A stretch of 6,167 nucleotides of DNA from Gammaproteobacteria bacterium (GTDB lineage: Bacteria; Pseudomonadota; Gammaproteobacteria; Enterobacterales; Psychrobiaceae), in NCBI GenBank assembly GCA_013214885.1, contig JABSRS010000206.1, forward strand, positions 1 to 6,167. The letters are read 5' to 3'. Below are positions 1 to 6,167 of the stretch, in pieces (the stretch's first letter is position 1; each line of letters begins with the position of its first letter). The translations under genes were made by a program, and so were the position numbers. The notes beneath the pieces were generated by a model. The model ran no database searches, was not told the origin of the DNA, and worked only from the letters and a program-made list of their open reading frames with translations.

Positions 1-1
1 T

Positions 2-223
2 TTGGGTGACCTTATAATTTGCAAGCAAGTTATTGAAAAAGAAGCACTAGAGCAAAATAAACCGCTATTACACCATTGGGCACACATGGTTGTACATGGT
101 AGCCTACATTTGTTAGGCTACGATCATATCGAAGAAGATGAGGCCGTGGCAATGGAAACACTGGAAACGCAACTGCTAGCAAAGTTAGCCATTGACGATC
201 CTTATTGTGACGATCTAATATAA
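2..223 (+). CDS. ybeY: Endoribonuclease YbeY, C-terminal half (5' end outside window)
   Basis: This is the last 73 residues of YbeY, a metal-dependent endoribonuclease of the UPF0054 family that acts in 16S rRNA 3'-end maturation, ribosome quality control and RNA turnover in the cytoplasm. The family signature [11 protein letters not shown] is intact; its three histidines (residues 32, 36 and 42 of the visible part) are the known zinc ligands. The preceding LGDLIIC stretch is also typical of the family. The family is usually about 150-160 residues long, so roughly half is missing, cut by the window edge rather than by mutation. The first visible codon is TTG and is most likely an internal leucine, not a start. 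The gene ends with TAA 28 bp before corC on the same strand, matching the conserved ybeZ-ybeY-ybeX-lnt order. Identity is secure; the start cannot be seen. Confidence 0.96.
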   Translation: MGDLIICKQVIEKEALEQNKPLLHHWAHMVVHGSLHLLGYDHIEEDEAVAMETLETQLLAKLAIDDPYCDDLI

Positions 224-233
224 TTTACACCCT

Positions 234-255
234 TAGGAAAATGAATAAAAAATGA
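234..255 (+). promoter_or_regulatory. corC ribosome-binding site with a four-codon mini-ORF over the start
   Basis: AGGA at 235-238 is the only Shine-Dalgarno-like motif before corC and lies 13 nt from ATG 252, longer than usual. A second ATG at 241 opens a mini-ORF (Met-Asn-Lys-Lys-stop) whose TGA at 253-255 overlaps the corC ATG in the form ATGA. Such overlaps can support translational coupling. However, the AGGA is only 2 nt from ATG 241, which is too close for efficient use, so the mini-ORF may never be translated. Confidence 0.4.
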
Positions 256-1118
256 GCGAAGATAAACCTCCAAGTAGTCAGTCAGCTAATAAATCTTGGT
301 TTGAGCGATTAACCCAAATGTTTCAAGGCGAACCACAAACCCAAGAAGAATTAGTTGATTTTATTGAAGATGCTGAAGGACGAGATCTGATAGATCAATA
401 CACCAAAGATATGATCCACGGTGTGCTTAAGGTTTCAACTAAACGGGTCCGTGATATCATGATTTCACGTTCTCAAATGGTCGTGTTAGAAAAAAAACAA
501 ACGGTTGAGCAAGCGATTAAAATTATTGTTGAGTCTGCTCATTCACGCTTTCCAGTGATCAACGAAGATAAAGACAATATTGAAGGGATCTTATTAGCCA
601 AGGATTTAGTCAAATTTGCATTTAAAGGGCAAGCTGAAGATTTGCAGTTAAGTGAAATTGTCCGTCCTTGTGTGATTGTTCCTGAGAGTAAAAAAGTTGA
701 TGTGCTACTGCGTGAGTTTAGAGAAGAGCGCTATCACATGGCTGTAGTCGTTGACGAGTACGGCGGCGTGTCGGGCTTAATTACTATCGAAGATATTTTA
801 GAAGAAATCGTTGGCGAAATTGAAGATGAATTTGCCCATGAAGAAGATAGCCATCAAGAAATAAGAAAGGTCAGCAAGAAGTTATATTCAATTCAAGCAC
901 TAACCCCCCTTGCAGACTTCAATCAATACTTTGGCAGCAAATTTCTCAATAATGATATTGATACCATCGGTGGATTAGTGACCAAAGCATTTGGCCATTT
1001 GCCAAAACGCGGTGAAGAAACGACCATTGACGGTTACCAATTTAAAGTGACCAATGCCGACTCAAGACGTTTGGTCCAATTACAAGTTAAGGTTCCTCAA
1101 ACACAAGTTCAGAATTAA
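252..1118 (+). CDS. corC: CorC/YbeX family CBS-domain protein (magnesium/cobalt efflux-associated)
   Basis: This 288-residue protein is full length for the short, soluble CorC/YbeX type (E. coli about 292). Two CBS domains lie at about residues 67-125 (SAHSRFPVINEDKDNIEGIL) and 134-190, the second containing VVVDEYGGVSGLITIEDILE. A CorC_HlyC transporter-associated domain follows at about 206-283 (DIDTIGGLV, FGHLPKRGE, IDGYQFKV). There is no membrane-spanning DUF21 domain, so it is cytoplasmic. The family was named for a role in CorA-linked Mg2+/Co2+ efflux; CBS domains typically bind adenosine nucleotides, and YbeX has also been tied to ribosome metabolism alongside YbeY. The exact role here is inferred from the family. 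ATG 252 is chosen because the N-terminus matches the family (MS-D/E start, then an F-x-GEP segment). Its upstream AGGA is 13 nt away, a rather long spacing. It lies between ybeY and lnt on the same strand. Confidence 0.95.
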   Translation: MSEDKPPSSQSANKSWFERLTQMFQGEPQTQEELVDFIEDAEGRDLIDQYTKDMIHGVLKVSTKRVRDIMISRSQMVVLEKKQTVEQAIKIIVESAHSRFPVINEDKDNIEGILLAKDLVKFAFKGQAEDLQLSEIVRPCVIVPESKKVDVLLREFREERYHMAVVVDEYGGVSGLITIEDILEEIVGEIEDEFAHEEDSHQEIRKVSKKLYSIQALTPLADFNQYFGSKFLNNDIDTIGGLVTKAFGHLPKRGEETTIDGYQFKVTNADSRRLVQLQVKVPQTQVQN

Positions 1119-1139
1119 CCCCCTTTATGGTATTTATTT

Positions 1140-1159
1140 AAGGAAGATCTCAGCTGTTG
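1140..1159 (+). promoter_or_regulatory. Ribosome-binding site and TTG start of lnt
   Basis: AAGGAAG at 1140-1146 is a good Shine-Dalgarno sequence, 10 nt upstream of TTG 1157. An in-frame TAA at 1139-1141 bars any start further upstream. CTG 1154, TTG 1190, TTG 1214 and TTG 1217 are the other in-frame candidates. None has comparable SD support, and the last two would remove part of the first membrane helix. This site is therefore what decides the lnt start. Confidence 0.65.
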
Positions 1160-2743
1160 AATACTTTTACTACTATAAAAAACGCCCTATTGGGGCGTTT
1201 TTTTATCCAATTATTGTTGGCCTTTGGTTTCGGTGCTCTCGCACATTTAAGCTTTGCACCTTATAGTATTGAGTGGTTGGCACCATTAAGTCTGTCCTTT
1301 TTATACCTTCAAATAGTGGCACAAACCTTTAATCCCAAACAACATGGTTGGCTGGGACTTAGCTTTGGGGTCGGACTCTTTAGTTTTGGTCTGCGTTGGG
1401 TTCATGTATCGATAGATAATTTTGGTGGTTTACCCTTAGCGGTGTCTTTGGGATTAATGTTACTACTTTCATTATATTTGGCCTTGTTTAGTGCGATGGT
1501 TTGTTATCTATTTTCCAAAATCCGAACCTCATCGCCGTTAAATAACGCCCTGTTGTTCTCTAGCTTATGGGTCGCATTTGAATTGATTCGTGGTAAGGCC
1601 TTAACTGGATTTCCCTGGTTGTGGCTTGGATACAGCCAAACCAGCGGTATCTTTAGTCAAAGTGCTGCCACCATTGGGGCTATTGGGTTAAGCCTGCTGA
1701 TTTGTTTAATAGCGAGTCTAAGCGTGGCGTCGATTGTTGATCGTAGCAAAAGCTGTGCCGCAGTTTTAACGCTGACTTTACTGGGTGCATTTAGCCTCAA
1801 CAGCCTCCAGCAGATAACCCAAAGAGATCAATCGGTCGATGTCGCATTGGTCCAAGGCAATATCGAACAAAGTGCTAAGTGGCAATCAGACTCGATGTGG
1901 CCAACAATTAGTACCTATATGGATTTAACCCGAGATAATTTAGATGCCGAGTTGATTTTTTGGCCTGAAGCGGCGATGCCAGCGGTCGAAACCTGGGTCA
2001 TTGATTACTTAAAGTTAATGGATAAAACGGCCAACTTTCGTGATAGCGCAATCATCACTGGGATCATTGCTCGGCATGAATCGACATCAGCTAACTCACC
2101 AAAAACTGCCGATTATTATAATGCCTTGGTCACGCTAGGTAATTTCGAACAAAAAACTCAAAAGAGTGGCGGTTATCAGTTAAATCATAGTAATCGTTAT
2201 TATAAGCATCAGTTATTACCGATTGGCGAATTTGTTCCGTTTGAAGACTTTTTACGGCCACTAGCGCCGCTCTTTAATTTACCCATGTCATCTTTTGCCC
2301 GTGGTCAATGGCAACAACCAAACTTAACGGCTTTGGGCTATCAAATTGCCCCTGCTATTTGCTATGAGATTGCCTTTCCACATTTGGTTCGTGCCAATAT
2401 GACACCACAGACTGATTTGTTATTAACGGTATCAAATGATGCTTGGTTTGGGCGCTCGATTGGGCCACACCAACATATGGAAATTGCCCAAATGCGAGCG
2501 ATTGAACTGGGGAGACCTTTATTGCGCGTAACCAACAATGGCGTAACTGCCATCGTTGATACAACAGGGGTAATAACCGCGCAGCTCCCCCAGTTTGAAC
2601 CAGGAGTGCTACGGGCTAATGTCAACTTAGTCTCAGGGTTAACCTATTTTTACCGCTGGGGCCAATGGCCAATTATCGCCCTAATCATATTACTTATTTG
2701 GTTGAGCATCGTCAGAAAGATCAACAGACCCTATAAAGCCTGA
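1157..2743 (+). CDS. lnt: Apolipoprotein N-acyltransferase Lnt
   Basis: Lnt is an inner-membrane enzyme that transfers an acyl chain from phospholipid to the N-terminal cysteine of diacylated lipoproteins, the last step of lipoprotein maturation after Lgt and LspA. The 528-residue protein is close to the usual length (about 510). Hydrophobic segments lie at about residues 15-33, 40-55, 64-82, 93-120, 168-192 and 199-214, with a C-terminal helix at 503-519. The periplasmic carbon-nitrogen hydrolase domain spans about 226-490. The catalytic triad is visible as Glu271 (FWPEAAMP), Lys350 (YYKHQLLPIGEFVP) and Cys402 (PAICYE). Trp242, Glu358 and Tyr403-Glu404 match other active-site positions, and SNDAWFG (426-432) is conserved. 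The start is TTG with a good SD; residues 7-16 are encoded by an intrinsic-terminator sequence, so the exact N-terminus is less certain than the rest. The gene lies 38 bp after corC, and its 3' end overlaps the convergent ybeL-like gene by 13 bp. Confidence 0.95.
   Translation: MNTFTTIKNALLGRFFIQLLLAFGFGALAHLSFAPYSIEWLAPLSLSFLYLQIVAQTFNPKQHGWLGLSFGVGLFSFGLRWVHVSIDNFGGLPLAVSLGLMLLLSLYLALFSAMVCYLFSKIRTSSPLNNALLFSSLWVAFELIRGKALTGFPWLWLGYSQTSGIFSQSAATIGAIGLSLLICLIASLSVASIVDRSKSCAAVLTLTLLGAFSLNSLQQITQRDQSVDVALVQGNIEQSAKWQSDSMWPTISTYMDLTRDNLDAELIFWPEAAMPAVETWVIDYLKLMDKTANFRDSAIITGIIARHESTSANSPKTADYYNALVTLGNFEQKTQKSGGYQLNHSNRYYKHQLLPIGEFVPFEDFLRPLAPLFNLPMSSFARGQWQQPNLTALGYQIAPAICYEIAFPHLVRANMTPQTDLLLTVSNDAWFGRSIGPHQHMEIAQMRAIELGRPLLRVTNNGVTAIVDTTGVITAQLPQFEPGVLRANVNLVSGLTYFYRWGQWPIIALIILLIWLSIVRKINRPYKA
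1177..1204 (+). terminator. Intrinsic (Rho-independent) terminator inside the 5' end of lnt
   Basis: A perfect 11-bp stem pairs 1177-1187 (AAAAAACGCCC) with 1193-1203 (GGGCGTTTTTT), closing a 5-nt loop TATTG at 1188-1192. A run of seven T's (1198-1204) forms the 3' side and tail. This is the classic gammaproteobacterial form with A-tract, GC core and T-tract; its A/T symmetry means it could also stop transcription arriving from the right. It begins 59 nt after the corC stop, as expected for a corC terminator, yet it lies within lnt codons 7 to 16. It therefore either ends most corC transcripts before lnt or attenuates lnt depending on translation of the first codons. The structure is certain from sequence; its activity in vivo is inferred. 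Confidence 0.85.
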
Positions 2744-3222
2744 CGCTTAAATTGGGTGCCATCACATTCAGGACAGCTTGGTAAAATATCAGGATGATAA
2801 TGAAATAGTTGATGGCGACATTTGTTACACTCCAAACGCCCTAACCCAACGACTTCACCACTGTGATAAACCCCATTGTGTTCGATGTCATCAGCAATAC
2901 CTTGCCACTCAATTTGCGAGTTGTCGCTAATTTGCCATAACCACTGCCATAATGTCCCTTGCATTGCTAACAACTCTGGCGTTTCACGATAGGTTGGTGG
3001 GTTATATTTTAGTGATGCCACAAAGGCATTAAGATCTTGACGCAACTGCTGCTCTATTTCATTGAGCTGCTGCTCAGTAATATCACTTGAAAAACGATAA
3101 GCTGCCAGCCCTTGCTGAACAAATTTGTTAATATCACCTGATTTACTTTCCTGCCAGCGATGTTCAAGTAACAAAAGCAACTTGTGATAACCCTCTTTAA
3201 ATACTGCACTGCTATTAGCCAT
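2731..3222 (-). CDS. ybeL: YbeL-like zinc-ribbon protein (DUF1451 family), function unknown
   Basis: This 163-residue soluble protein has a helical N-terminal half (about residues 1-75, rich in Leu, Gln and Glu) with the family-typical FKEGYHKLL near the start. A tryptophan-rich middle (LWQWLWQI, 91-98) precedes a C-terminal zinc ribbon built from Cys132-x2-Cys135 and Cys150-x2-Cys153, with a HxHPDxLPxCP segment between. Length and layout match the YbeL/DUF1451 family, found next to leuS in E. coli and relatives. No biochemical role is established; zinc binding is inferred from the four cysteines. ATG 3220-3222 is well supported by AAGGAG (3229-3234) with 6 nt spacing. It is transcribed divergently from leuS and converges on lnt with a 13-bp overlap, its stop codon lying within the last codons of lnt. 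It is probably monocistronic. The gene symbol is assigned by family and position. Confidence 0.88.
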   Translation of the reverse strand: MANSSAVFKEGYHKLLLLLEHRWQESKSGDINKFVQQGLAAYRFSSDITEQQLNEIEQQLRQDLNAFVASLKYNPPTYRETPELLAMQGTLWQWLWQISDNSQIEWQGIADDIEHNGVYHSGEVVGLGRLECNKCRHQLFHYHPDILPSCPECDGTQFKRQAL

Positions 3223-3228
3223 ACTCTA

Positions 3229-3234
3229 CTCCTT
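3229..3234 (-). promoter_or_regulatory. Strong ribosome-binding site of the ybeL-like gene
   Basis: Read on the minus strand this is AAGGAG, six nucleotides before ATG 3222-3220. It is the best Shine-Dalgarno match in the window and fixes the start of this gene. Confidence 0.8.
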
Positions 3235-3312
3235 GAAGAACTAAAAACTTAACGATACTAAAATGTGATCTAACACTTAAAGCTTGGACATAAAACCATC
3301 ATACCCCCTCGC

Positions 3313-3341
3313 TTTATAAATAAATATCATTAACTATACAA
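3313..3341 (-). promoter_or_regulatory. Candidate sigma70 promoter for the ybeL-like gene
   Basis: On the minus strand, TTGTAT (3341-3336) and TATAAA (3318-3313) are separated by exactly 17 nt. The -10 matches TATAAT at 5 of 6 positions and the -35 matches TTGACA at 3 of 6. Transcription would start near 3306 and give a leader of about 85 nt. The region is AT-rich, so chance matches are likely; this is the best spaced pair I could find on this strand. Confidence 0.35.
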
Positions 3342-3348
3342 CTATCTA

Positions 3349-3378
3349 TTGTTGCACCATAGTCTCGTGCTGTATTCT
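3349..3378 (+). promoter_or_regulatory. Weak candidate sigma70 promoter for leuS
   Basis: TTGTTG (3349-3354) and TATTCT (3373-3378) are spaced by 18 nt; TTGCAC (3352-3357) is an alternative -35 at 15 nt. The -10 matches consensus at 4 of 6 positions with TG directly before it, and both -35 options match at 3 of 6. The position about 55-85 nt before the leuS start is reasonable. Because leuS is divergent from its left neighbour, a promoter must lie in 3223-3434, but this exact choice is uncertain. I see no T-box or leucine-rich leader peptide in this region. Confidence 0.28.
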
Positions 3379-3430
3379 ATGTAGATCATAAAAGTATTCG
3401 TTTTTTAATTTTAAATTACTCTAGGTTTAA

Positions 3431-3440
3431 TTGCATGCAA
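3431..3440. repeat. 10-bp perfect palindrome over the leuS start codon
   Basis: TTGCATGCAA is self-complementary and has the leuS ATG (3435-3437) near its centre. It is too short to make a stable looped hairpin. It could be chance or a small dimeric operator; nothing else supports a regulatory role. Confidence 0.3.
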
Positions 3441-6023
3441 GAGCAGTATATCCCATCAAACATCGAATCCAACGCACAAAAGTTTTGGGTTGATAATCAA
3501 ACATTTAAAGCAACAGAGCGTGATGACAAAGAAAAATTCTATTGTCTATCAATGTTTCCTTACCCAAGTGGTCGGCTGCACATGGGTCACGTGCGTAACT
3601 ACACCATCGGTGATGTCATAGCACGCTACCAGCGAATGCAGGGTAAAAACGTATTGCAGCCTATGGGTTGGGATGCATTTGGCCTACCTGCTGAAAATGC
3701 GGCAATTAACCACAAAACAGCACCAGCGAAGTGGACATACGAAAACATTGATTACATGAATGATCAATTACGTCGTTTGGGCTTTGGTTATGACTGGGAT
3801 CGCGAATTTGCGACCTGTAAGCCTGATTACTACCGTTGGGAACAATGGTTCTTCACCGAGCTTTACAAAAAAGACATGGTCTATAAAAAGACCTCAGCTG
3901 TTAACTGGTGTCCAAATGACCAAACCGTATTAGCCAATGAACAGGTTATTGATGGTTGTTGTTGGCGTTGTGATACGGTTGTCGAGCGCAAAGAAATTCC
4001 ACAATGGTTCGTGCGTATCACTCGTTATGCTCAAGAGTTACTGGATGATTTAGACGAATTAGATCAGTGGCCAGAAAAAGTTAAAACGATGCAGCGTAAC
4101 TGGATCGGTCGCTCTGAAGGGGTTGACTTAACATTTGACTTAAAAGATCGCAGCGATAATCTGTCGGTTTATACCACGCGTCCTGATACCCTAATGGGCG
4201 TGACTTATGTCGGTATTGCCGCGCAACACCCACTAGCACTTGAAGCGGCTAAAACTAATAGTGACATTGCAGCCTTCGTCGATGAATGTAAAACCACTAA
4301 AGTTGCCGAAGCTGACATTGCAACGATGGAAAAGAAAGGTATTGCGACAGGTTTCTTCGCCGTTCATCCATTAACTGGCCGTGAAGTACCCGTTTGGATA
4401 GCTAACTTCGTACTAGCCGATTACGGTTCAGGCGCGGTGATGGCGGTACCTGGTCATGATCAACGCGATTATGAATTTGCGACTAAATACAGCCTTGATA
4501 TCGAAGCGGTTATTTACCCAAGCGACAGCGAACAAGCTAACGTTGATATCTCAGAGCAAGCATTTACTGAAAAAGGTAAACTGTTTAATTCTGGTCAATT
4601 CGATGGCTTAACCTCGGTTGAAGCGGTTGATGCAATCGCAGCAGCACTAGAGAAAATAGGCAAAGGCACCAAGAAAGTAAACTTCCGTTTACGCGATTGG
4701 GGCGTTTCTCGTCAGCGTTATTGGGGTACCCCAATTCCAATGCTTCATCTTGAAAATGGCGATATTGTTCCTGTTCCTGAAGATCAATTACCAGTTATAT
4801 TGCCTGAAGATGTCGTGATGGATGGCATTAACTCACCGATCAAATCTGATCTTGAGTGGGCAAAGACCACCTATCAAGGGCAACCGGCATTGCATGAAAC
4901 GGATACCTTCGACACCTTTATGGAATCGAGCTGGTATTACGCTCGTTACACCTCGCCTGGTAACGATGCGATGCTTGATCCAGCTAAAGCTAATCACTGG
5001 TTACCGGTCGATCAATACATTGGCGGGATCGAACATGCGATTCTACACTTGCTTTACGCGCGTTTCTTCCACAAATTACTACGTGATTCAGGCTTAGTTG
5101 ATTCAAACGAACCGTTTAAACGCCTACTAACTCAGGGCATGGTTTTATCAAATGCCTACTACAAGCTCAATGATAAAGGCGCTAAGGTTTGGATCTTACT
5201 TGACGATGTTAAGACGGAAATAGACGACAAAGGCAAGATTATTTCTGCTACTCAGATTTCAACCGGTGAGACTATTTCTTACGCTGGCATGAGTAAAATG
5301 TCGAAATCTAAAAACAACGGCATCGATCCACAAGTGATGATTGATAAGTATGGCGCCGATACTGTGCGTTTATTTATTATGTTTGCAGCGCCTGCAGAGC
5401 AAACTCTTGAATGGGTAGACTCAGCGGTTGAAGGTTCTAACCGATTCCTAAACCGGGTATGGCGCCTAGCATTTAACCATATCGAGCAAGGCGATACGCC
5501 GACACTCGAAGTGGCTAAGTTAACAGCTAAGCAACAAGATTTACGCCGCATCGTTCATAAGACAATTGCTAAAGTGTCTGATGACATTGGTCGTCGTCAA
5601 ACCTTTAACACCGCCATTGCTGCTGTGATGGAATTGGTCAATAAGCTTTACAAAGCTGACACTAAAGATGATCAAGATCGCGCTATCATGGGCGAGGCTA
5701 TTAATGCTATTGTTAAAATGCTATCACCGATTGTGCCGCACATTTGTCACAAACTATGGCAAGAGCTTGGTCACGACAATGACTTAGACTTTAGTCCTTG
5801 GCCAACGGTTGACCAAGAGGCTTTAGTTGAGCAATCTAAACTGATCATTGTTCAAGTTAACGGTAAGGTTCGCGCTAAGCTAACTGTCGCTGCCGATATC
5901 GCCAAAGATGACATTGAGCAACTGGCATTAAGCAACGAGCACGTCATGCGCTTTACTGCTGATAAGACAGTCCGTAAAGTAATTTACATCCCAGGTAAGC
6001 TAGTTAACATCGTCGCTAACTAA
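3435..6023 (+). CDS. leuS: Leucine--tRNA ligase (LeuRS)
   Basis: This cytoplasmic class I aminoacyl-tRNA synthetase joins leucine to tRNA-Leu using ATP and hydrolyses mischarged products. At 862 residues it is full length (E. coli 860). The catalytic Rossmann fold shows [11 protein letters not shown], with the HIGH-type motif HMGH at 49-52, and KMSKS at 621-625. The zinc-binding module at about 155-185 includes Cys159, Cys175-Cys176 and Cys179. The CP1 editing domain (about 225-415) retains the threonine-rich TTRPDT (247-252) and Asp345 within HDQRDYEF, so editing should be active. The leucine-specific insertion lies at about 570-618, just before KMSKS. The anticodon-binding helical domain (about 660-790) and the C-terminal domain (about 800-862, [11 protein letters not shown]) are present. 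The start ATG has only a weak SD (TAGG, 3422-3425), but the N-terminus matches the family (MQEQYxP). It precedes lptE, as in E. coli. Confidence 0.98.
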   Translation: MQEQYIPSNIESNAQKFWVDNQTFKATERDDKEKFYCLSMFPYPSGRLHMGHVRNYTIGDVIARYQRMQGKNVLQPMGWDAFGLPAENAAINHKTAPAKWTYENIDYMNDQLRRLGFGYDWDREFATCKPDYYRWEQWFFTELYKKDMVYKKTSAVNWCPNDQTVLANEQVIDGCCWRCDTVVERKEIPQWFVRITRYAQELLDDLDELDQWPEKVKTMQRNWIGRSEGVDLTFDLKDRSDNLSVYTTRPDTLMGVTYVGIAAQHPLALEAAKTNSDIAAFVDECKTTKVAEADIATMEKKGIATGFFAVHPLTGREVPVWIANFVLADYGSGAVMAVPGHDQRDYEFATKYSLDIEAVIYPSDSEQANVDISEQAFTEKGKLFNSGQFDGLTSVEAVDAIAAALEKIGKGTKKVNFRLRDWGVSRQRYWGTPIPMLHLENGDIVPVPEDQLPVILPEDVVMDGINSPIKSDLEWAKTTYQGQPALHETDTFDTFMESSWYYARYTSPGNDAMLDPAKANHWLPVDQYIGGIEHAILHLLYARFFHKLLRDSGLVDSNEPFKRLLTQGMVLSNAYYKLNDKGAKVWILLDDVKTEIDDKGKIISATQISTGETISYAGMSKMSKSKNNGIDPQVMIDKYGADTVRLFIMFAAPAEQTLEWVDSAVEGSNRFLNRVWRLAFNHIEQGDTPTLEVAKLTAKQQDLRRIVHKTIAKVSDDIGRRQTFNTAIAAVMELVNKLYKADTKDDQDRAIMGEAINAIVKMLSPIVPHICHKLWQELGHDNDLDFSPWPTVDQEALVEQSKLIIVQVNGKVRAKLTVAADIAKDDIEQLALSNEHVMRFTADKTVRKVIYIPGKLVNIVAN

Positions 6024-6033
6024 GCCACGTTGC

Positions 6034-6074
6034 TCATTCACTAACCTGGCTATTTAGGCTCGGTTAGTGAGTGG
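6034..6074 (+). other. Large stem-loop between leuS and lptE, without a U-tract
   Basis: Bases 6034-6046 pair with 6062-6074 to form a 13-bp stem with no bulges: nine contiguous Watson-Crick pairs at the loop side (TCACTAACC with GGTTAGTGA), then two Watson-Crick and two G-U pairs. The loop is 15 nt (6047-6061) and contains GGCT twice. No T-run follows (the sequence continues GCATATTACTTAT), so it is not a standard intrinsic terminator. It begins 11 nt after the leuS stop and ends about 18 nt before the lptE SD. It may stabilise or mark a processing point in a leuS-lptE transcript; that role is inference. Confidence 0.6.
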
Positions 6075-6091
6075 CATATTACTTATACAAC

Positions 6092-6097
6092 AAAGGA
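6092..6097 (+). promoter_or_regulatory. Ribosome-binding site of lptE
   Basis: AAAGGA lies 8 nt before ATG 6106, an optimal spacing. It supports this start for the truncated lipoprotein gene at the window end. Confidence 0.7.
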
Positions 6098-6105
6098 TCA
6101 CTCTG

Positions 6106-6167
6106 ATGATTAGCACGTTGCAAAGCGTTGTTATCGCGGCTGTACTTAGCTTACTTTTATCAAGTTG
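6106..6167 (+). CDS. lptE: LPS-assembly lipoprotein LptE, N-terminal signal peptide only (cut by window end)
   Basis: Twenty complete codons are visible and encode a lipoprotein signal peptide: a short N-region (MISTLQS), a hydrophobic core (VVIAAVLSLLL) and the lipobox residues L-S-S. The next codon begins TG at the last two bases, which fits the expected lipobox cysteine (TGT or TGC). In gammaproteobacteria the gene directly after leuS is lptE (formerly rlpB), an outer-membrane lipoprotein that plugs the LptD barrel and delivers LPS to the cell surface. Identity therefore rests on position plus the signal peptide, since the mature protein is outside the window. The N-region has no Lys or Arg, which is unusual for a signal peptide, though short lipoprotein signals can vary. 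It lies 82 bp after the leuS stop, probably co-transcribed. Confidence 0.8.
   Translation, partial: MISTLQSVVIAAVLSLLLSS

Noticed and set aside
1054..1266. Open frame of about 70 codons spanning the end of corC and the start of lnt
   Set aside because: It is out of frame with both clear genes, has no family signature, and simply bridges the gap and terminator.
2355..2625. Two overlapping minus-strand open frames inside lnt
   Set aside because: They lie opposite the conserved hydrolase domain of lnt and show no recognisable domain; they are shadows.
3262..3276. TGTGATCT as a possible CRP site before ybeL/leuS
   Set aside because: Only the left half-site TGTGA is present; the right half (TCACA) is absent at the required spacing.
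3285..3320. TGGACA (3285-3290) with TATAAA (3315-3320) as a plus-strand leuS promoter
   Set aside because: Both boxes look good alone, but the spacer is 24 nt, too long for sigma70.
3223..3434. T-box riboswitch or leucine leader-peptide attenuator upstream of leuS
   Set aside because: There is no leucine-rich short ORF, no T-box core sequence and no GC-rich terminator hairpin; T-boxes are also not expected in gammaproteobacteria.
4822..5551. Open frames inside leuS on both strands (4822-5097 plus, 5279-5551 minus)
   Set aside because: They fall within uninterrupted, conserved leuS coding sequence and have no independent support.
6034..6085. The leuS-lptE hairpin as a Rho-independent terminator
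   Set aside because: No T-run follows the stem, and the downstream lptE is normally co-transcribed with leuS.
1..6167. Mobile element, CRISPR array, tRNA or novel defence-type system
   Set aside because: No transposase or integrase genes, spaced direct repeats, tRNA-like cloverleaf or unknown gene clusters are visible; all genes belong to conserved housekeeping families.

Overview
The window is a stretch of chromosomal housekeeping genes from a gammaproteobacterium. Gene order and protein signatures (ybeY-corC-lnt, a YbeL-family zinc-ribbon gene, leuS-lptE) match the Enterobacterales/Alteromonadales arrangement. The moderately AT-rich sequence and the protein style suggest a marine Alteromonadales member (Colwellia/Thalassotalea-like). 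That placement is inference from general resemblance, not from a search.

Layout, left to right. Bases 2-223 hold the 3' half of ybeY (rRNA-maturation endoribonuclease). Bases 252-1118 hold corC/ybeX (CBS-domain protein). Bases 1157-2743 hold lnt (apolipoprotein N-acyltransferase). These three are co-directional with short gaps, and the block looks like the distal part of the ybeZ-ybeY-corC-lnt operon. On the minus strand, bases 2731-3222 hold a YbeL-like zinc-ribbon gene whose 3' end overlaps that of lnt by 13 bp. A 212-bp AT-rich divergent region (3223-3434) should carry the promoters for this gene and for leuS. Bases 3435-6023 hold a full-length leuS (leucyl-tRNA synthetase). After an 82-bp gap that can form a strong hairpin comes the start of a lipoprotein gene, almost certainly lptE, cut by the window end exactly at its lipobox cysteine.

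Functional links: the left block joins RNA maturation (YbeY) to envelope biogenesis (CorC, Lnt). The right block joins tRNA charging (LeuS) to LPS assembly (LptE). Lnt acylates the N-terminal cysteine of lipoproteins such as LptE, so both ends of the window touch lipoprotein and outer-membrane assembly.

I found no mobile element, CRISPR array, tRNA, rRNA or new defence-like system. The most notable feature is a textbook intrinsic terminator (11-bp stem, 5-nt loop, seven T's) at 1177-1204. It lies inside the predicted start of lnt, about 20 nt after a TTG start codon, and so could act as a translation-sensitive attenuator of lnt or indicate a misassigned start. Smaller points are the U-tract-less hairpin between leuS and lptE, the lnt/ybeL 3' overlap, and the spacing of the corC ribosome-binding site.
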